A stretch of 64,000 bases of DNA from Acetobacteraceae bacterium (lineage in GTDB: Bacteria; Pseudomonadota; Alphaproteobacteria; Acetobacterales; Acetobacteraceae): contig JASHOA010000074.1 in NCBI GenBank assembly GCA_030041375.1, positions 21,592 through 85,591 on the forward strand, written 5' to 3'. Shown piece after piece: positions 1 through 8,245 of this stretch (within the stretch, counting starts at the first letter, position 1; every line of letters begins with the position of its first letter). The notes under the pieces were generated by a model that did not search any database, was not told the DNA's origin, and saw only the letters and a program-made list of their open reading frames with translations. The position numbers and the translations under genes are program-made.

Positions 1-861
1 GGCACAACCGGGCAGCACGAGGGCCGGTTTATCGCCGATCGCGCCGATGCAGATGAGATTGCCGGGATCGACCGGCATGCCGAAGTGGATGATGCGTCCG
101 CCGGCGCCCACGATGCCCTCCGGCCCGACGTCGCGCCGATCGACGACAGCCGAGGCCCCGGCGATGAGCATGATTTCGGCGCCTTCGGAGAGCAGCGCCC
201 TGAGTGCATCGGCGATCGGCCCCGCCGCATGTCGGGTCCGCCGCGGCGGCAGCAACGTGCCCGTGAGCGCCGCCACACGCGCCTCGGTGGCTGCGACCGT
301 GTGCTGAACCACGCTTTCCTTCATTCCCGAAAGCTCGGTCATCACCAGGCCGACCTTGTAGGGGCGGAACGGGTAAAGGGTCAGCGCCGGGTTTTCCTGG
401 CGCGCCAGCGCCTCTGCCACTGCGAGCGTGGTCGCGGCGATCGCGAAGGGAATGATCTTGATCGTCGCGATCAACTCCTTCGGAGCCACGACTGCATAAT
501 CAGGGAGCGTGGCCAGGGTCACGGATTCATCGAGCCGATTCATCCGATCGACCGTTGCAGCAGCCACACGCAGCAGGCCCGGCACTTCGGCAAAGAGATT
601 GACCCGCCCCGTGGCGGCGCGCGAACGCCCGATCAACGGGGTGAGAAGCGCGGTCGCGAGGCGGTCGGCCGCCAGATCCTCAGGCACCTCGCCCGTTTCC
701 AGGCGGGCAGCGACGATCTTCTCGTGACCCGCTTCACCGAGGGCCGTGACCGCCTCTTCGTTGAGCACCGAACCTTTGCGCAGCATGCGGCCTGGCAGGC
801 GGATGCTGTGTGCGAGAATTGCCCCCTTGGCGTCGGCCAATGGCAAAGACTCGAAAATCAC
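1..861 (-). CDS. Molybdopterin-binding (MoeA/MoaB-like) protein, 3' end missing
   Basis: The reading frame is open from a GTG at 861 to the left edge (287 codons) with no stop. The N-terminal part carries a short domain with LRKGSVLNEE and AGHEKIVAARLETGEV, typical of the small domain that precedes a MoaB/Mog-type molybdopterin-binding fold. The part near the edge reads GASAVVDRRDVGPEGI, then PVDPGNL and LVLPGCA. In relatives of this architecture the LPGCA stretch leads into a MobA-like nucleotidyltransferase domain, which would lie outside the window. GTG overlaps the stop of the upstream XdhC gene (GTGA), so the two are translationally coupled. A role in molybdenum cofactor handling for a CO dehydrogenase/xanthine dehydrogenase family enzyme is inferred from family and context. 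Confidence 0.8.
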   Translation of the reverse strand, partial: MIFESLPLADAKGAILAHSIRLPGRMLRKGSVLNEEAVTALGEAGHEKIVAARLETGEVPEDLAADRLATALLTPLIGRSRAATGRVNLFAEVPGLLRVAAATVDRMNRLDESVTLATLPDYAVVAPKELIATIKIIPFAIAATTLAVAEALARQENPALTLYPFRPYKVGLVMTELSGMKESVVQHTVAATEARVAALTGTLLPPRRTRHAAGPIADALRALLSEGAEIMLIAGASAVVDRRDVGPEGIVGAGGRIIHFGMPVDPGNLICIGAIGDKPALVLPGCA

Positions 862-1568
862 GCCGCCGCTTTCGCGCCGATCTCGGCCCCGCGACGGACA
901 GCCACAATTTCGGCGAGGATTGCCAACGCGATCTCCGGCGCCGTCACCGCCTCGATGGACAGCCCGACCGGACCATGGATCCGTGCCAGTGCCGGCTGCG
1001 CGTGGCCGAGCGCCGCGAGGCGCGCCAACCGCGCCTGGTGCGTGCGCCTCGAGCCGAGCGCGCCGATATAGAAGGCGGGCGACTTGAGCGCCCGATCGAG
1101 CGCGGGATCGTCGAGCTTCGGATCGTGCGTCAACGTCACGATCGCGCTCCTGGTGTCCGGCCGGAGCTCGTCGAGGGCCTCGTCGGGCCAGTCCGTGCGG
1201 ACGGCGATGCCAGGAAAGCGCTCGGGCGAGGCAAACGAGCGGCGCGGATCGATGACGATGACGGAAAAGCCGAGCATGGCGCCGATCGGTGCCAGGGCCT
1301 GGGCAATGTGCACGGCGCCGACGAGGATCAGGCGCGGGGATGGATTGTGGACGTGCAGGAACCATTCGGCGCCCGCCGCGCGGACGGTACGGCTGCTGTC
1401 GGCAGCAAGCGCGGCATCAGCGGCCGAATTGAGCTCGGCCGGAGCGGCAGGATCGGGGAGCAGGCATTGCGCGCCGGCTGCATCCGCGGGCGCGATCCGC
1501 GTCGCCAGCACCACCGGCCGGTGCTGGGCGCGGGCCCGCGCGAGGGAGTTGAGGATCTCCGGCGTCAA
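858..1568 (-). CDS. XdhC family protein, C-terminal (Rossmann) domain
   Basis: The 236-codon protein matches the XdhC/CoxF C-terminal half: a short N-terminal segment with HRPVVLATR, then a Rossmann-like domain with LILVGAVHIAQALAPIG and VIDPRRSFASPERFP, followed by TLTHDPKLDDPAL and YIGALGSRRTHQ. These proteins bind molybdenum cofactor and help insert it, in sulfurated form, into molybdenum hydroxylases. I chose the TTG at 1568 because it overlaps the previous stop (TTGA), like every other junction in this operon, and gives the usual N terminus LTPEILNSL. An in-frame ATG at 1607 would overlap the upstream gene by 43 bases. The XdhC N-terminal domain is a separate gene immediately upstream. 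Confidence 0.85.
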   Translation of the reverse strand: MTPEILNSLARARAQHRPVVLATRIAPADAAGAQCLLPDPAAPAELNSAADAALAADSSRTVRAAGAEWFLHVHNPSPRLILVGAVHIAQALAPIGAMLGFSVIVIDPRRSFASPERFPGIAVRTDWPDEALDELRPDTRSAIVTLTHDPKLDDPALDRALKSPAFYIGALGSRRTHQARLARLAALGHAQPALARIHGPVGLSIEAVTAPEIALAILAEIVAVRRGAEIGAKAAA

Positions 1569-1906
1569 GCGAGCTTCTCCACGAACACCTTCATCTTGCC
1601 GCCGCACGCAAGTCCGACTTCCCAGGCGCGTTCGTTGCTGATGCCGAAATCAAGAAGCTGCGGCCGGCCGCTGCGAATCGTTTCGGCCGCCGCATCGGCA
1701 ACCGCTCCCTCGATGCAGCCGCCGCTGACCGAGCCGGCCATGCGTCCGGAGCCGGTAACGGCAAGCTGGCTGCCGGCAGGGCGAGGCGAGCTGCCCCAGG
1801 TTTCGGTGACGGTGGCGAGCGCCACTTCTTCGCCCTCGTCGCGCCAGCGGGCGGCGAGAGCAAGAATATCCTCAATTTGCGCGGGATTGTTTTCGAGATC
1901 ACTCAT
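1565..1906 (-). CDS. XdhC/CoxI family protein, N-terminal domain only
   Basis: This 113-residue protein is the small N-terminal XdhC_CoxI domain as a free-standing polypeptide. It shows the family signatures ATVTETWGSSPRPAGSQLAV and SGGCIEGAV, and it ends with GLACGGKMKVFVEKL; the two Cys-containing loops are typical of the domain. It is assumed to act with the separate Rossmann-domain XdhC downstream in cofactor insertion. The ATG at 1906 overlaps the coxE stop (ATGA) and its stop overlaps the next start. Split XdhC genes of this kind are common beside coxDEG, so this is probably not a frameshift. Confidence 0.88.
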   Translation of the reverse strand: MSDLENNPAQIEDILALAARWRDEGEEVALATVTETWGSSPRPAGSQLAVTGSGRMAGSVSGGCIEGAVADAAAETIRSGRPQLLDFGISNERAWEVGLACGGKMKVFVEKLA

Positions 1907-3123
1907 GCGGCTTTCCTCCAGATGTCGAGGGAGCGCCCGCGCGTGGCGGGACGGGAGAGCAGGCTCACGAGCGCACGCAGGCTGCGCAGATTATGTACCG
2001 GACGGAACTCGTCCACGTAGGGAAGCATGGCACGGATGCCCTGCGAGCGGGGCGTAAATCCGTCCCAGCGCAACAACGGATTGAGCCAGATCAGAGAGCG
2101 GCACGAGCGATGCAGCCGATCCATATTCTCGGCCAGCCCGCGGGCGCCTTCGCGATCAAGCCCGTCCGAGACCAGCAGCACGACCGCCCCTTCCGCCAGC
2201 ACGCGGCGCGCCCAAAGCCGGTTGAAGGTTGCCAGAGCCTCGCCGATCCGGGTTCCGCCGGACCAGTCAGGCACGATGTGCGCCACCAACTGGAACGCCA
2301 CTTCCGGATCGCGGTGGCGGAGCTGGCGAGTGACATTGGAAAGGCGCGTCCCAAAGAGAAAAACATGCACGCGCTCGCGGAGATTGGTCAGCGCGTGCAG
2401 GAAATGCAGCAGCAGTTGCGTGTAGCGCGCCATCGAGCCGCTGATGTCGCAGATGACGACCAGCGGCGGCGGGCGGGTGACGCGCCGGCGGCGCGCAAGG
2501 CGGAGGATCTCGCCTCCCTGGCGAAGACTGAGGCGGAGGGTGCCGCCGAGATCGATTTCGGGCCCGGCCATATCGGCCCGACGGCGGCGGGTGCGGCGGA
2601 GGTCGAGCGGCAGGACGAGGCGGCGGATCTCGGCCTTGGCAGCGGCGATTTCGGCGGCACTCATGGCTTCGAAATCGAGCTCTTGCAGACGCTCGCGTTC
2701 GCTGGCGGTCAGCACCGCCTCGATGGCAGGCGGCGCGTCCTGCTCCCTCGGCCTTGCCGTGCGCGGCGGAGAGAATGCTTCCTGGAGCCGGCGGCTGCCG
2801 GGCGGAGGCCGTTCCGGCCGCAGCTTTTCGGGTGCGAGCAAGGAGAGCATGGCCTCCTGGCGGGTGGCCGCCGGATCACGCCAGAAAAGCGCGAACGCAT
2901 GGTCGAACAGTTCCCGATGCTCCTGACGGTGCACCATGGTGGCGGCCAGCGCCGTTTCGACCTCGGCACGGCTGCCGAGATTCACGAGCGCGAGCGCCTC
3001 CTGGGCGGCGATCACCTCGGCGGTGCCAACCGGAAGCCCGGCCCGGCGGAGGAGACGGGCAAACTGCATCACGTTCGCGGCCAGATACCGCCCTCGGGGC
3101 CGCACCGGCGGTGGCCTGCTCAT
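1903..3123 (-). CDS. coxE: CoxE-like VWA domain protein
   Basis: The protein has 406 residues. The N-terminal half is helical with FARLLRRAGLPVGTAEV, and the C-terminal half is a von Willebrand A domain whose MIDAS motif DISGSM starts at residue 226. VWA proteins of the CoxE type pair with the MoxR-like AAA+ ATPase CoxD to mature the Cu/Mo site of CO dehydrogenase or of related molybdenum hydroxylases. The ATG at 3123 overlaps the coxD stop (ATGA). A much longer frame exists upstream, but it lies inside coxD and has no family similarity, so the start was placed here. Confidence 0.9.
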   Translation of the reverse strand: MSRPPPVRPRGRYLAANVMQFARLLRRAGLPVGTAEVIAAQEALALVNLGSRAEVETALAATMVHRQEHRELFDHAFALFWRDPAATRQEAMLSLLAPEKLRPERPPPGSRRLQEAFSPPRTARPREQDAPPAIEAVLTASERERLQELDFEAMSAAEIAAAKAEIRRLVLPLDLRRTRRRRADMAGPEIDLGGTLRLSLRQGGEILRLARRRRVTRPPPLVVICDISGSMARYTQLLLHFLHALTNLRERVHVFLFGTRLSNVTRQLRHRDPEVAFQLVAHIVPDWSGGTRIGEALATFNRLWARRVLAEGAVVLLVSDGLDREGARGLAENMDRLHRSCRSLIWLNPLLRWDGFTPRSQGIRAMLPYVDEFRPVHNLRSLRALVSLLSRPATRGRSLDIWRKAA

Positions 3124-4016
3124 GCCGCGGCGGCACGCGCCTCGGCCACGATGCGAGCCGCCTCGGCGCCCCTGATTTTTGCAATGTCGTCCTGATATTT
3201 CAGAAGGATGCCAAGTGTCTCGTCGACCGTTGCGGGATCCAGCTCCTGCTGGTCGAGGGCATTGAGCGCGCCCGCCCAATCGATCGTCTCGGCAACCCCG
3301 GGGAGCTTGAAAAGGTCCTCGCGGCGCAGCCTCTGCACGAATGCCACCACCTCGGCCGAAAGCCGCTCCGGCAGGCCCGGAGCCTTCCGGGCCAGGATGG
3401 CGCGTTCGCGGGCGGCATCCGGATAATCCACCCAGTGGTAGAGGCATCGGCGCCGGATCGCGTCGTGCACCTCGCGAGTACGGTTGGAGGTGAGGACCAC
3501 GACCGGCGGGATGCGGGCACGGAGGGTGCCGAACTCGGGCACGGTGATCTGGAAATCGGCCAGCAGCTCGAGCAGGAAAGCTTCGAACGGCTCGTCAGCG
3601 CGATCGAGCTCATCGATCAGCAGGACGGCGGGCGGCTGATCGGGGTCGATCGCCGACAGCAGCGGGCGCTCCTGCAGGAAAGGGCGCGTGTAGATATCGC
3701 TCTCCAGCCGGGCGCGATCGGGCTCGCCGGCCGCCTCGGCGAGACGAATCGCCATCAACTGGCGGGCGTGGTTCCACTCGTAGGCGGCGGCGGCAAGGTC
3801 GAGTCCGTCGTAGCATTGCAGCCGCACCAGACGGCGATCGAGGCCGGCAGCCAGGACTTTCGCAATCTCGGTCTTGCCGGTGCCCGGTTCTCCCTCGAGG
3901 AAGAGCGGCCGGTGCATGCGGAGCGCGAGATGCACCGTAGTCGCCAGGGCGCGATCAGCGAGGTAGTCCTGGGCGGCAAGCAGGGCAGCGGTTTCGCGAA
4001 CGGATTCCGGAATCAT
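3120..4016 (-). CDS. coxD: MoxR-type AAA+ ATPase CoxD
   Basis: This is a 298-residue AAA+ ATPase of the MoxR family. It carries a Walker A motif, GEPGTGKT, at residues 42-49, a Walker B region LLIDELDRADEPFEAFLLE, and sensor 1 VVLTSNRTREVHDA. CoxD acts with CoxE as a chaperone-like pair that assembles the metal-sulfur active site of CO dehydrogenase-type enzymes. The start at MIPESVRET is the usual N terminus for the family; upstream in-frame sequence is non-homologous. It lies 37 bases downstream of coxG and overlaps coxE by four bases. Confidence 0.9.
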   Translation of the reverse strand: MIPESVRETAALLAAQDYLADRALATTVHLALRMHRPLFLEGEPGTGKTEIAKVLAAGLDRRLVRLQCYDGLDLAAAAYEWNHARQLMAIRLAEAAGEPDRARLESDIYTRPFLQERPLLSAIDPDQPPAVLLIDELDRADEPFEAFLLELLADFQITVPEFGTLRARIPPVVVLTSNRTREVHDAIRRRCLYHWVDYPDAARERAILARKAPGLPERLSAEVVAFVQRLRREDLFKLPGVAETIDWAGALNALDQQELDPATVDETLGILLKYQDDIAKIRGAEAARIVAEARAAAA

Positions 4017-4053
4017 CGACGATCCATTGGCCTTCGCGGCCCCGGATGCGGCA

Positions 4054-4644
4054 TCAGAGATAGCTTCCGAACACCAGGATGATGATGGCCAGGCAGATGA
4101 CGCCGGCGATCCAGACCACCATGGGCATGCCCAAGGGCTCGGCGGGAAGCCGCGCGGGGATGGGGGCCGCTGCTGCCGGCTGCCCGGCCAGGGCCGCTTC
4201 CGGCGCCGCGCCGAGAGAGGCGGCGAAGCGGTCGAAGAAGGTGTCGGCCATCTGCTTGGCACTGGCGTCGATCAAGCGCGCGCCGAGCTGGGCGATCTTG
4301 CCTCCGACCTGTGCCTGCACGTCGTAGTGAAGGAGAGTGTCGGCTCCCGCGTCCGCAAGCCGAACCTTGGCTCCGCCCTTGGCGAAGCCGGCGACGCCGC
4401 CTTGGCCCTCTCCGCTGATGGTGTAGCCGTTCGGCGGGTCGAGATCGGAAAGCAGGACCTTGCCGGCGAAGTGGGCGGCAATCGGCCCGATGCGGACCGC
4501 CGCGGTCGCCTTGAGTTCGTTGTCCGAGAGTCTTTCCAGGCTTTCGCAGCCCGGGATGGCGGATTTGAGGACCGCCGGGTCATTCAAGGCGTCCCATACC
4601 TTCCGGCGCGGCGCGGGAATACGCCGCTCGCCCGTCATCTCCAT
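4054..4644 (-). CDS. coxG: CoxG-like SRPBCC protein with C-terminal membrane anchor
   Basis: This 196-residue protein opens with MEMTGERRIPAPRRKVWDAL and IPGCESLE, the hallmark start of CoxG (carbon monoxide dehydrogenase subunit G, SRPBCC/START-like fold). An Ala/Pro-rich linker follows and the last ~22 residues form a membrane segment (VVWIAGVICLAIIILVF). CoxG is thought to recruit CO dehydrogenase to the cytoplasmic membrane. It is the first gene of the leftward cox operon, and its promoter should lie in the 4645-4718 gap it shares with the divergent antiporter gene. No coxMSL structural genes are visible in the window. Confidence 0.88.
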   Translation of the reverse strand: MEMTGERRIPAPRRKVWDALNDPAVLKSAIPGCESLERLSDNELKATAAVRIGPIAAHFAGKVLLSDLDPPNGYTISGEGQGGVAGFAKGGAKVRLADAGADTLLHYDVQAQVGGKIAQLGARLIDASAKQMADTFFDRFAASLGAAPEAALAGQPAAAAPIPARLPAEPLGMPMVVWIAGVICLAIIILVFGSYL

Positions 4645-4718
4645 CGAAAAGGTTCCCCATTGCGCGCGCCGGACGTTACTTGCACGGTCCCGGCCATGCA
4701 ACCAAGGGCAGTTCCCAG

Positions 4719-6116
4719 GTGATCGCGAGATGGGCGTGGCTGCTTCCTGCTGCCATGCTTTTCCTGCCTGCCAGGGTCTTGGCCGCGACCGTGGCACCGG
4801 GCGCCGTGGCATCACCGGACTTGATTTCCGGCGTTCCCTTTGCCGGGCTGCTGCTCTCGATCGCACTCGGGCCGATGTTGGCGCCGCGCACCTGGCATCG
4901 CTGGTCGCGCATCGTCATGCTGGGCTGGAGTCTCGCCCTGCTGCTGGGTGATGCGGCGGTGCTCGGTCCGCTGCCCGCCGCAGCCTCACTGCGCGACGCG
5001 ATCCTGGTGCAGTATCTTCCTTTCATCACGCTGCTGCTGGCGCTTTATGTCGCGGCCGGGGGGATCGTCATCGCCGGCGGTCCGTGGGGGCAGCCGGCGG
5101 GAAATACGGCGCTCCTCGCCATCGGAACGCTGGTGGGCGGCGTCGTGGGCACCACGGCGGCGGCGATGACGCTGATCCATCCGTTTCTCAGGGCCAACGC
5201 CCATCGGTCCCGCAAAGGGCATCTGGTGGTTTTCTTCATCGTGCTGGTCGCCAATGCGGGCGGGGCGCTCAGCCCAATCGGCAATCCGCCACTCTATGTC
5301 GGATTCCTGCAGGGCGTGCCGTTTCTCTGGCCGATGATCTGGCTGACCTGGCCGCTGGTGCTGCTGAGCGCACCGCTGCTGCTCGGCTTCTATCTGTTGG
5401 ATGGTCAGCTTGCGCGCTCCGAGCCACACCCGCGGCAGCAGGAGCCGCTCAGGTTGCACGGGGCCGGCAATCTCGGGCTGATCGCCGTGGTTGCGGCCAG
5501 CGAGATGGCATTCGGGGCGTGGCGCAGGGACACCGTTGCAATCTTCGGGGCAAGTGTCCCGGCCGGGCATTTGGCGAGCGTTCTGCTGTGTGTTGCAGTG
5601 AGCCTTGTTTCGGTTGCGATCACGCCCAACGCACATCGCCGCCGCAACATGTTCTCCTGGGCGCCGATGGGTGAGGTGGCGGAACTCTTCGCCGCGATCT
5701 TCATCACGATCGGCCCGGTAACGGCGATGCTCCAGACGGGTCCGGCCGGGCCGCTCGGCGGTGTGTTCCGGTTGGTTACGAACGCGGCGGGCGCGCCGGT
5801 GCCGGCGGCCTATTTCTGGCTCACCGGCCTCTTTTCCGCGTTTCTCGACAATGCGCCGACCTATCTCGTTTTCTTTGGCCTGGCCGGCAACGATGCGTCT
5901 CTGCTCAGCGGCCCGCTCGCACGGACATTGGTGGCGATCTCGGCGGGCTCGGTATTCTTCGGTGGCCTGACCTATGTCGGCAGCGCGCCCAACTTGATGA
6001 TCCGCGCCATTGCCGCACACCGCGGGGTGCGCATGCCCGGGTTTTTCGGCTATTCCCTCTTCGCCACGCTGGTGCTGGCAGGGCCGCTGTTGCTGGTGAC
6101 GTGGGCAGTGCGCTGA
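4719..6116 (+). CDS. Sodium:proton antiporter / citrate-transporter-like membrane protein
   Basis: About 465 residues with roughly a dozen hydrophobic segments. Conserved polar stretches such as SPIGNPPLYVGFL, AFLDNAPTYLVFFGLAG and GGLTYVGSAPNLMIRAIA resemble the re-entrant regions of the ion-transporter superfamily (NhaD/CitMHS-like). Membrane transport of cations or organic anions is likely; the substrate cannot be told from sequence. I chose the GTG at 4719, preceded by AAGGG at a plausible spacing and followed directly by a hydrophobic signal-like helix. A TTG at 4680 in the same frame is the alternative. The gene is divergent from coxG and its stop lies 17 bases before the next start. 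Confidence 0.75.
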   Translation: MIARWAWLLPAAMLFLPARVLAATVAPGAVASPDLISGVPFAGLLLSIALGPMLAPRTWHRWSRIVMLGWSLALLLGDAAVLGPLPAAASLRDAILVQYLPFITLLLALYVAAGGIVIAGGPWGQPAGNTALLAIGTLVGGVVGTTAAAMTLIHPFLRANAHRSRKGHLVVFFIVLVANAGGALSPIGNPPLYVGFLQGVPFLWPMIWLTWPLVLLSAPLLLGFYLLDGQLARSEPHPRQQEPLRLHGAGNLGLIAVVAASEMAFGAWRRDTVAIFGASVPAGHLASVLLCVAVSLVSVAITPNAHRRRNMFSWAPMGEVAELFAAIFITIGPVTAMLQTGPAGPLGGVFRLVTNAAGAPVPAAYFWLTGLFSAFLDNAPTYLVFFGLAGNDASLLSGPLARTLVAISAGSVFFGGLTYVGSAPNLMIRAIAAHRGVRMPGFFGYSLFATLVLAGPLLLVTWAVR

Positions 6117-6133
6117 CCCTGAGGAGACCGACG

Positions 6134-7054
6134 ATGCCCTATCTGGTTGCCGCCGATCTGCCCGAGATCCCCGCCGGGGATCGATTCCGGGCCCTGCTGG
6201 CGGCGGGCGGGATTCTCGGCATCCCCGGCGCACAGAACGGATTGGCCGCGCTGCAGGCCCGCGCAGCGGGGTTTTCGGCGCTCTATCTCTCGGGGGCGGC
6301 GATGAGCGCCTCGATGGGACTGCCCGATCTCGGCGTGATAACGATGGAAGATGTGTGCTTTTTCATCCGCCAGGTGGCGCGGGCGGCTGCCTTGCCTGTC
6401 CTGGTGGATGGCGACACCGGCTATGGCGAAGCGCTCAATGTCATGCACATGGTGCGGAGCTTCGAAGATGCCGGCGCCGCGGCCGTGCATATCGAGGATC
6501 AGGTGCTGCCCAAGAAATGCGGGCATCTCAACGACAAAAAGCTTGTACCCGCTGAGGAGATGGCGGCCAAGATCGCGGCGGCCGTGCAGGCGAAACGGCA
6601 CCTTTTCATCGTCGCGCGCACGGATGCGGCGGCGAGCGAGGGGATCGAAGGCGCGGTTGCGCGTGCCCGGACGTATGTCGCAGCGGGGGCGGATGCGATC
6701 TTTCCCGAGGCTCTCACGTCGAAGGCGATGTTTCGCGCGTTTGCCGAACGCATGCCGGACGTGCCGCTGATCGCCAACATGACGGAGTTCGGTCGCACGC
6801 CCTTCATCACCGCCGGGGAATTCGCGGCTCTCGGCTACCGGATGGTGATCTGGCCGGTGAGCAGCCTGCGCGTTGCCGCGCGCGCCCAGGAGGAGCTTTA
6901 TCACGTCCTCCGCCGCGATGGCGGCACGGCAGCGATGGTGGAGAGGATGCAGACACGAACCGAACTCTATGCAACGATCGGCTATCGGCAGTACGAGGAA
7001 CTCGACGCTTCCATCATCAGATCGGTCGTCTCCGAGGGAATGCCACAGTGTTGA
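6134..7054 (+). CDS. prpB: Methylisocitrate lyase / ICL-PEP mutase family
   Basis: This 306-residue TIM-barrel protein of the isocitrate lyase/PEP mutase superfamily has the metal-binding DGDTGYG at residues 92-98 and the catalytic loop KKCGH at 127-131. It also has the 2-methylisocitrate-lyase-like HIEDQVLPKKCGHL context and FVARTDA. Cleavage of 2-methylisocitrate to pyruvate and succinate is the best guess, but oxaloacetate decarboxylase or other lyases share this scaffold, and no prpC or prpD neighbour is present to confirm the pathway. The ATG at 6134 has a GAGGAG ribosome binding site eight bases upstream; an upstream in-frame extension overlaps the antiporter gene. Confidence 0.8.
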   Translation: MPYLVAADLPEIPAGDRFRALLAAGGILGIPGAQNGLAALQARAAGFSALYLSGAAMSASMGLPDLGVITMEDVCFFIRQVARAAALPVLVDGDTGYGEALNVMHMVRSFEDAGAAAVHIEDQVLPKKCGHLNDKKLVPAEEMAAKIAAAVQAKRHLFIVARTDAAASEGIEGAVARARTYVAAGADAIFPEALTSKAMFRAFAERMPDVPLIANMTEFGRTPFITAGEFAALGYRMVIWPVSSLRVAARAQEELYHVLRRDGGTAAMVERMQTRTELYATIGYRQYEELDASIIRSVVSEGMPQC

Positions 7055-7596
7055 CGACGATGGTTGCCGAGGCGGGTGGGCGGCGCGGGATTTTTCCCCG
7101 ACTGCTGCGTCATGGCCTGATTGCGTGTTTCGCCGCCCTTTTCGTTGCCGCCGCTGTTCTGGCGCACGCGCAGGCTGTTGCGGAACCCACCCGCGCACAG
7201 CCGACGCTGCCGACCGAGCAGCTTGTGATCGTCAGTGCCGGCGGAGCGCGGCATGTGTTCCGGGTGGAGATCGCAAAAACGCCGGAGCAGCAGGTCACCG
7301 GGCTGATGTTTCGCAACAGCGTGGCCGCGGATGGCGGAATGCTGTTTCCCTGGGATCAGCCAATCGAATCCAAGATGTGGATGAAAAACACGCTCGTGCC
7401 GCTCGACATGGTGTTCATCAAGGCGGACGGGACGATCGAGCGGATCGCGGAGAATACGGTGCCGCAAAGCCTTGCCATCATTTCGAGCGACGGCCCCGTG
7501 GCAGCCACCCTCGAGCTGCAAGGCGGGATCACCAGCAAGCTCGGTATCCTGGTTGGCGACCACGTAATCTCCAAGACGCTGGGCACGGCACCCTGA
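7048..7596 (+). CDS. DUF192 domain protein, exported
   Basis: The 182-residue protein has an N-terminal hydrophobic signal or anchor (LIACFAALFVAAAVLAHAQA) followed by a DUF192 domain with VEIAKTPEQQVTGLMFR, GGMLFPWDQP, MWMKNTLVPLDMVFI and the C-terminal LELQGGITSKLGI. DUF192 proteins are small periplasmic or secreted beta-barrel-like proteins of unknown function. The GTG at 7048 follows GAGGGA at good spacing and overlaps the end of the lyase gene by seven bases, suggesting co-transcription. Confidence 0.85.
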   Translation: MLTTMVAEAGGRRGIFPRLLRHGLIACFAALFVAAAVLAHAQAVAEPTRAQPTLPTEQLVIVSAGGARHVFRVEIAKTPEQQVTGLMFRNSVAADGGMLFPWDQPIESKMWMKNTLVPLDMVFIKADGTIERIAENTVPQSLAIISSDGPVAATLELQGGITSKLGILVGDHVISKTLGTAP

Positions 7597-7655
7597 TCAT
7601 GCGGCTGGCCCAACACCTTGATGCGACCCGCCGGAGGCCATAGGTTGCGCCCCAT

Positions 7656-7733
7656 CGGGGCGTGGCGCAGCCTGGTCAGCGCGCGTGTTTTGGGTACACG
7701 AGGCCGCCGGTTCGAATCCGGCCGCCCCGACCA
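7656..7733 (+). tRNA. tRNA-Pro (TGG)
   Basis: The cloverleaf is complete. Acceptor CGGGGCG pairs with CGCCCCG, the anticodon arm GTGT/ACAC encloses the loop TTTGGGT with anticodon TGG, and the T-loop reads GGTTCGAATCC. The 3' CCA is encoded. Confidence 0.96.
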
Positions 7734-7809
7734 TTGGGCTGGGGCGCTTAAACGATGCGCGAAGCGCCCTGCTTTTGCTGGCGAACCGGCGCCTCAGGGA
7801 GAGCGAGAG

Positions 7810-8121
7810 TTGGCAGGTCTGGCACGAATTTACCGCCCGCCGAAGACGGCAATGCAATCGGGCTGGGCCGGGACACATGAATGGGTCCTGGACTTCGAGC
7901 CCGACGAGCCGCAGCGCGCCGACCCATTGATGGGCTGGATCGGCGGCGGAAACACGCGAGCGCAGGTGCAGTTGCGCTTCGAGACCCGCGAAGAGGCGAT
8001 CGCGTATGCAGAGAAGCATGGCCTTGCCTATGAGGTGGAAACTCCGCCGCCACGGAGATTCGAGCCGAAATCCTATGCCGAAAATTTCCGCTATGGCCGG
8101 CTGGAGAACTGGACACATTGA
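7810..8121 (+). CDS. NDUFS4-like NADH dehydrogenase accessory subunit
   Basis: A ~103-residue protein of the ETC complex I subunit family (NDUFS4/AQDQ). ARIYRPPKTAMQSG is the family's opening, followed by THEWVLDFEP, DPLMGWIGGGNT and the C-terminal RFEPKSYAENFRYGR. In alphaproteobacteria this protein is an accessory subunit of respiratory Complex I. The TTG at 7810 is preceded by AGGGAGAG and gives the normal family length; the frame extends further upstream, but that part overlaps tRNA-Pro and is not conserved. It sits alone between two tRNA genes, away from any nuo operon. Confidence 0.85.
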   Translation: MAGLARIYRPPKTAMQSGWAGTHEWVLDFEPDEPQRADPLMGWIGGGNTRAQVQLRFETREEAIAYAEKHGLAYEVETPPPRRFEPKSYAENFRYGRLENWTH

Positions 8122-8128
8122 CGATTCG

Positions 8129-8205
8129 GCGCCCTTAGCTCAGTTGGATAGAGCAACAGCCTTCTAAGCTGTGGGTCGCTGGTTCGAGTCCAGCAGGGCG
8201 CGCCA
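8129..8205 (+). tRNA. tRNA-Arg (TCT)
   Basis: Acceptor GCGCCCT pairs with AGGGCGC, the anticodon loop CTTCTAA gives anticodon TCT, the T-arm reads GGTTCGAGTCC, and the encoded CCA is at 8203-8205. It starts eight bases after the stop of the NDUFS4-like gene. Confidence 0.96.
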
Positions 8206-8245
8206 CAGCCGGCGACATCAGCCCCGCCGCGACGGGAACAAAGCG

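Noticed and set aside
85..1071. Plus-strand frame of 328 codons at the left edge
   Set aside because: It is antisense to the molybdopterin-binding and XdhC genes, which show clear family motifs.
1903..3447. A longer coxE with about 108 extra N-terminal codons
   Set aside because: The extension lies inside coxD and is non-homologous; the ATGA junction at 3120-3123 gives the natural start.
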